9,401 nt of DNA from Proteobacteria bacterium UBA964 (lineage in GTDB: Bacteria > Pseudomonadota > Gammaproteobacteria > Steroidobacterales > Steroidobacteraceae), in NCBI GenBank assembly GCA_002292945.1, contig DBCG01000052.1, positions 770-10,170 of the forward strand, written 5' to 3'. Below are positions 7,486 through 9,401 of the stretch, piece after piece. The stretch's first letter is position 1; each line of letters begins with the position of its first letter. The translations under genes and the position numbers were made by a program. Below the pieces are notes generated by a model that worked only from the letters and a program-made list of their open reading frames with translations, had not been told where the DNA came from and did no database searches.

Positions 7486-7491
7486 AAGGAG
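7486..7491 (+). promoter_or_regulatory. Strong Shine-Dalgarno deciding the fabZ GTG start
   Basis: AAGGAG with a five-base spacer to GTG 7497, the best ribosome site in the window. No comparable site precedes the in-frame ATG 7464, so this motif decides the start. Confidence 0.8.
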
Positions 7492-7496
7492 CCCGC

Positions 7497-7961
7497 GTGA
7501 ACGATCCCATCACCCTCGACATCAACGCGATCCTGCGGCAGCTGCCGCATCGTTACCCCTTTCTGTTGGTCGACCGTGTGCTCGAGTGCCACAAAGGCCA
7601 GAGCATCCGCGCGCTCAAGAACGTGACCTACAACGAACCGTTCTTCCCGGGGCATTTCCCGCAACGGCCGGTGATGCCCGGCGTGCTCATCATCGAAGCC
7701 TTGGCGCAGACGGCGGGGATCCTCGCGTTCGTCACTGCGGGCGTATTCCCCGATGACAACACACGGTTCTATTTCGTCGGCATCGACGAGGCGCGTTTCC
7801 GCCGGCCGGTGGAGCCCGGCGATCAGCTGATCCTGACGGCGACCCTGCAGCGGCAGATGCGCGGTATCTGGAAGTTCGGTGCGGCCGCGCTGGTCGGCGA
7901 CACCGAGGTCGCCTCGGCCTCGCTCATGGTCGCGCCGGAGACCGGCAAGGGGGCGGCATGA
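7497..7961 (+). CDS. fabZ: 3-hydroxyacyl-[acyl-carrier-protein] dehydratase FabZ
   Basis: Cytoplasmic hot-dog-fold enzyme that dehydrates 3-hydroxyacyl-ACP to trans-2-enoyl-ACP in fatty-acid elongation. It uses the same substrates as LpxA and so sets the split between phospholipid and lipid A. From GTG 7497 it is 154 aa (E. coli 151). The family start LPHRYPFLLVDRVLE is at 16-30. The active-site block NEPFFPGHFP...MPGVLIIEALAQ has catalytic H53 and E67, followed by FVGIDEARFRRPV and PGDQ. Start choice: ATG 7464 is in frame and overlaps the lpxD stop, but it has no ribosome site and would add 11 residues (MTSILIPQGAR) that do not look like the family. GTG 7497 has AAGGAG five bases upstream and gives the normal length, so I prefer it. 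The stop overlaps the lpxA ATG. Confidence 0.95.
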   Translation: MNDPITLDINAILRQLPHRYPFLLVDRVLECHKGQSIRALKNVTYNEPFFPGHFPQRPVMPGVLIIEALAQTAGILAFVTAGVFPDDNTRFYFVGIDEARFRRPVEPGDQLILTATLQRQMRGIWKFGAAALVGDTEVASASLMVAPETGKGAA

Positions 7962-8731
7962 GCATCGATCCACGCGCAGTGGTGGCGGAAGGCGCGAAGC
8001 TCGCATCCGATGTGCAGGTCGGTGCCTTCGCGGTGATCGGGCCCGATGTGGAGCTCGGGCCAGGCTGCATCATCGGACCGCATGCCGTGGTCACGGGTTG
8101 GACCCGGCTCGGTGCGCGCAACCGTGTGTTCCAGTTCGCCTCGATCGGCGATGCGCCGCAGGACAAGAAGTACGCCGGCGAGCCGACGCGGCTCGAGGTC
8201 GGCGACGGCAATGTGTTCCGCGAATACGTCACCGTCAACCGCGGCACCACCCACGACAAGGGTGTGACGCAGATCGGTCACGACAACCTCTTCATGGCCT
8301 CCTCGCATGTGGCGCACGACTGCGTGATCGGCGATCACTGCGTGTTCGCGAACCTCGCGACGCTGGCCGGACATGTCGAGATCGGGGACCACGTGATCCT
8401 CGCGGGTTTCACGGGCGTGCACCAGTTCTGCAAGATCGGTTCGCATGCCTTCATCGGCAACAACACCGCGGTCACCCGCGATGTGCCGCCCTACATCATG
8501 GCGGTCGGGCATCCGGCTGAGCCGCACTCCGTCAACGGCACCGGATTGTCGCGTCGCGGATTCAGCGCCGACCAGGTGCGCAACATCAAGCAGGCGTTCC
8601 GCACGCTCTATCGCTCGGAGCTGACGCTCGATGATGCGCTCGTGCGCTTGCGCGAAGCGGCGACGACGCAGCCCGAGATACAGCCGATGATCGATTTCAT
8701 CGGTCGTTCGACCCGCAGCATCATCCGTTAG
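7958..8731 (+). CDS. lpxA: Acyl-ACP--UDP-N-acetylglucosamine O-acyltransferase
   Basis: First step of lipid A synthesis: moves a 3-hydroxyacyl chain from ACP to the 3-OH of UDP-GlcNAc; cytoplasmic homotrimer. Length is 257 aa (E. coli 262); the N-terminus is about five residues shorter. A left-handed beta-helix of hexapeptide repeats fills about residues 1-185, followed by an alpha-helical C-terminal domain ending in RSTRSIIR, very like E. coli. Catalytic H120 (HVAHDC) corresponds to E. coli H125. H117, H139 and H155 (VHQFC) correspond to H122, H144 and H160. YAGEPTR is conserved. N168 occupies the place of E. coli G173, the acyl-chain ruler (M in Pseudomonas aeruginosa). The start overlaps the fabZ stop (ATGA) and has a purine run AAGGGGG four bases upstream. 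lpxB follows after 11 bp. Confidence 0.98.
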   Translation: MSIDPRAVVAEGAKLASDVQVGAFAVIGPDVELGPGCIIGPHAVVTGWTRLGARNRVFQFASIGDAPQDKKYAGEPTRLEVGDGNVFREYVTVNRGTTHDKGVTQIGHDNLFMASSHVAHDCVIGDHCVFANLATLAGHVEIGDHVILAGFTGVHQFCKIGSHAFIGNNTAVTRDVPPYIMAVGHPAEPHSVNGTGLSRRGFSADQVRNIKQAFRTLYRSELTLDDALVRLREAATTQPEIQPMIDFIGRSTRSIIR

Positions 8732-8742
8732 GCGAGCGAACC

Positions 8743-9401
8743 ATGGCCGCGACCGTCCCGCCGGCCGATCCTGCTGCAAGGTCGGCGCCCGTGATCGCCT
8801 TGGTGGCGGGCGAGGCCTCGGGAGACAACCTCGGTGCCGCCTTGATCGATGTGCTGCGTGCGCGGTTGCCGGGCGTGCGCATCGTGGGCGTCGCGGGGCC
8901 GCGGATGCGTGCTGCGGGCTGCGAAGCGCTGGCCGACGCCGAGGAGCTCGCCGTCATGGGGCTCACCGAGGTGCTGCGGCATCTGCCGCGGCTCTTGAAG
9001 TTGCGTCGCCGGTTGGTCGCCGAACTGACGCAGTTGCGTCCCGATGTGTTCGTCGGTATCGATGCACCGGAGTTCAACCTCGGGCTCGCTGCGCGGATGA
9101 AAGCGCGGGGGATCCGAACGGTCCAGTATGTCAGCCCGCAAGTCTGGGCTTGGCGGCAGGGCAGGGTGCGCGGCATCGGCGAGGCCTGTGACCGCATCCT
9201 CTGCCTGTTGCCGTTCGAGCCGGCTTTCTACGAACGGCATGGCATCGCGGCGCGGTTCGTCGGTCATCCGCTCGCGGATCAGTTCCCGATGCGTCCGGAT
9301 CGCGATGCGGCACGGGCAGCGCTCGGCTTGGGCGCCACCGACACGGTGGTCGCAGTGCTGCCGGGCAGTCGTATGGGCGAGGTGTCGCGGCTCGCCGAGC
9401 C
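8743..9401 (+). CDS. lpxB: Lipid-A-disaccharide synthase, 3'-truncated by the window end
   Basis: Family GT19 glycosyltransferase that joins lipid X and UDP-2,3-diacylglucosamine into the lipid A disaccharide at the inner face of the cytoplasmic membrane. The frame from ATG 8743 stays open to the last base: 219 codons plus two bases, of a family length near 380-390. Motifs visible in order: LVAGEASGD (20-28), GVAGPRM, ELAVMG, VGIDAPEFN with D107 matching E. coli catalytic D98, YVSPQVWAWRQ, FVGHPLAD, and LPGSR (R210 matching E. coli R201). The N-terminus is about nine residues longer than in E. coli, with no similarity in that part, so a later start is possible. GGCGAG lies six bases before the ATG, a weak ribosome site. 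The 11-bp gap after lpxA places it in the same operon. Confidence 0.97.
   Translation, partial: MAATVPPADPAARSAPVIALVAGEASGDNLGAALIDVLRARLPGVRIVGVAGPRMRAAGCEALADAEELAVMGLTEVLRHLPRLLKLRRRLVAELTQLRPDVFVGIDAPEFNLGLAARMKARGIRTVQYVSPQVWAWRQGRVRGIGEACDRILCLLPFEPAFYERHGIAARFVGHPLADQFPMRPDRDAARAALGLGATDTVVAVLPGSRMGEVSRLAE

Noticed and set aside
7823..8779. 318-codon minus-strand open frame over fabZ/lpxA
   Set aside because: Antisense shadow of lpxA hexapeptide repeats; no ribosome site or domain.
1..9401. An undescribed accessory or defence system
   Set aside because: Every base except about 115 falls in nine recognised envelope genes; no mobile, repeat, toxin or unknown coding sequence remains to host one.

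Overview
The window is a contiguous piece of a cell-envelope biogenesis operon from a high-GC Gram-negative bacterium. All nine genes lie on the plus strand in the order cdsA (5'-truncated) - dxr - rseP - bamA - skp/ompH - lpxD - fabZ - lpxA - lpxB (3'-truncated). Gene content and order are typical of Gammaproteobacteria. Placing dxr between cdsA and rseP matches the Pseudomonas/Xanthomonas arrangement rather than E. coli, where dxr lies before uppS. The proteins and GC-rich third positions fit a Xanthomonadales/Nevskiales-like lineage best, but genus cannot be fixed from the sequence alone.

Layout: 1-1982 holds lipid precursor genes (CDP-diacylglycerol synthase and the committed enzyme of the MEP isoprenoid pathway). 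1979-3352 is the site-2 protease RseP, which acts in the sigma-E envelope stress pathway. 3349-6385 covers outer-membrane protein biogenesis (BamA and the periplasmic chaperone Skp). 6430-9401 covers lipid A synthesis (LpxD, LpxA, LpxB) with the fatty-acid dehydratase FabZ between lpxD and lpxA. FabZ and LpxA draw on the same 3-hydroxyacyl-ACP pool, so the cluster joins phospholipid, isoprenoid, OMP and LPS supply.

The genes are very tightly packed. Four junctions are ATGA overlaps (cdsA/dxr, dxr/rseP, rseP/bamA, fabZ/lpxA). The largest gap is 44 bp (skp-lpxD), so there is no gene-free stretch over 300 bases. No RNA gene, mobile element, CRISPR array, phage gene or minus-strand gene is supported; long open frames on the other strand are shadows of GC-biased coding sequence.

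I see no undescribed biological system here. The points worth a second look are small: the fabZ start codon, a perfect hairpin with the skp stop codon in its loop ahead of an lpxD that lacks a Shine-Dalgarno, non-E. coli residues at the acyl-chain 'ruler' positions of both LpxA and LpxD, a weak sigma-E-like promoter inside dxr, and an HRQS variant of a conserved Dxr motif.
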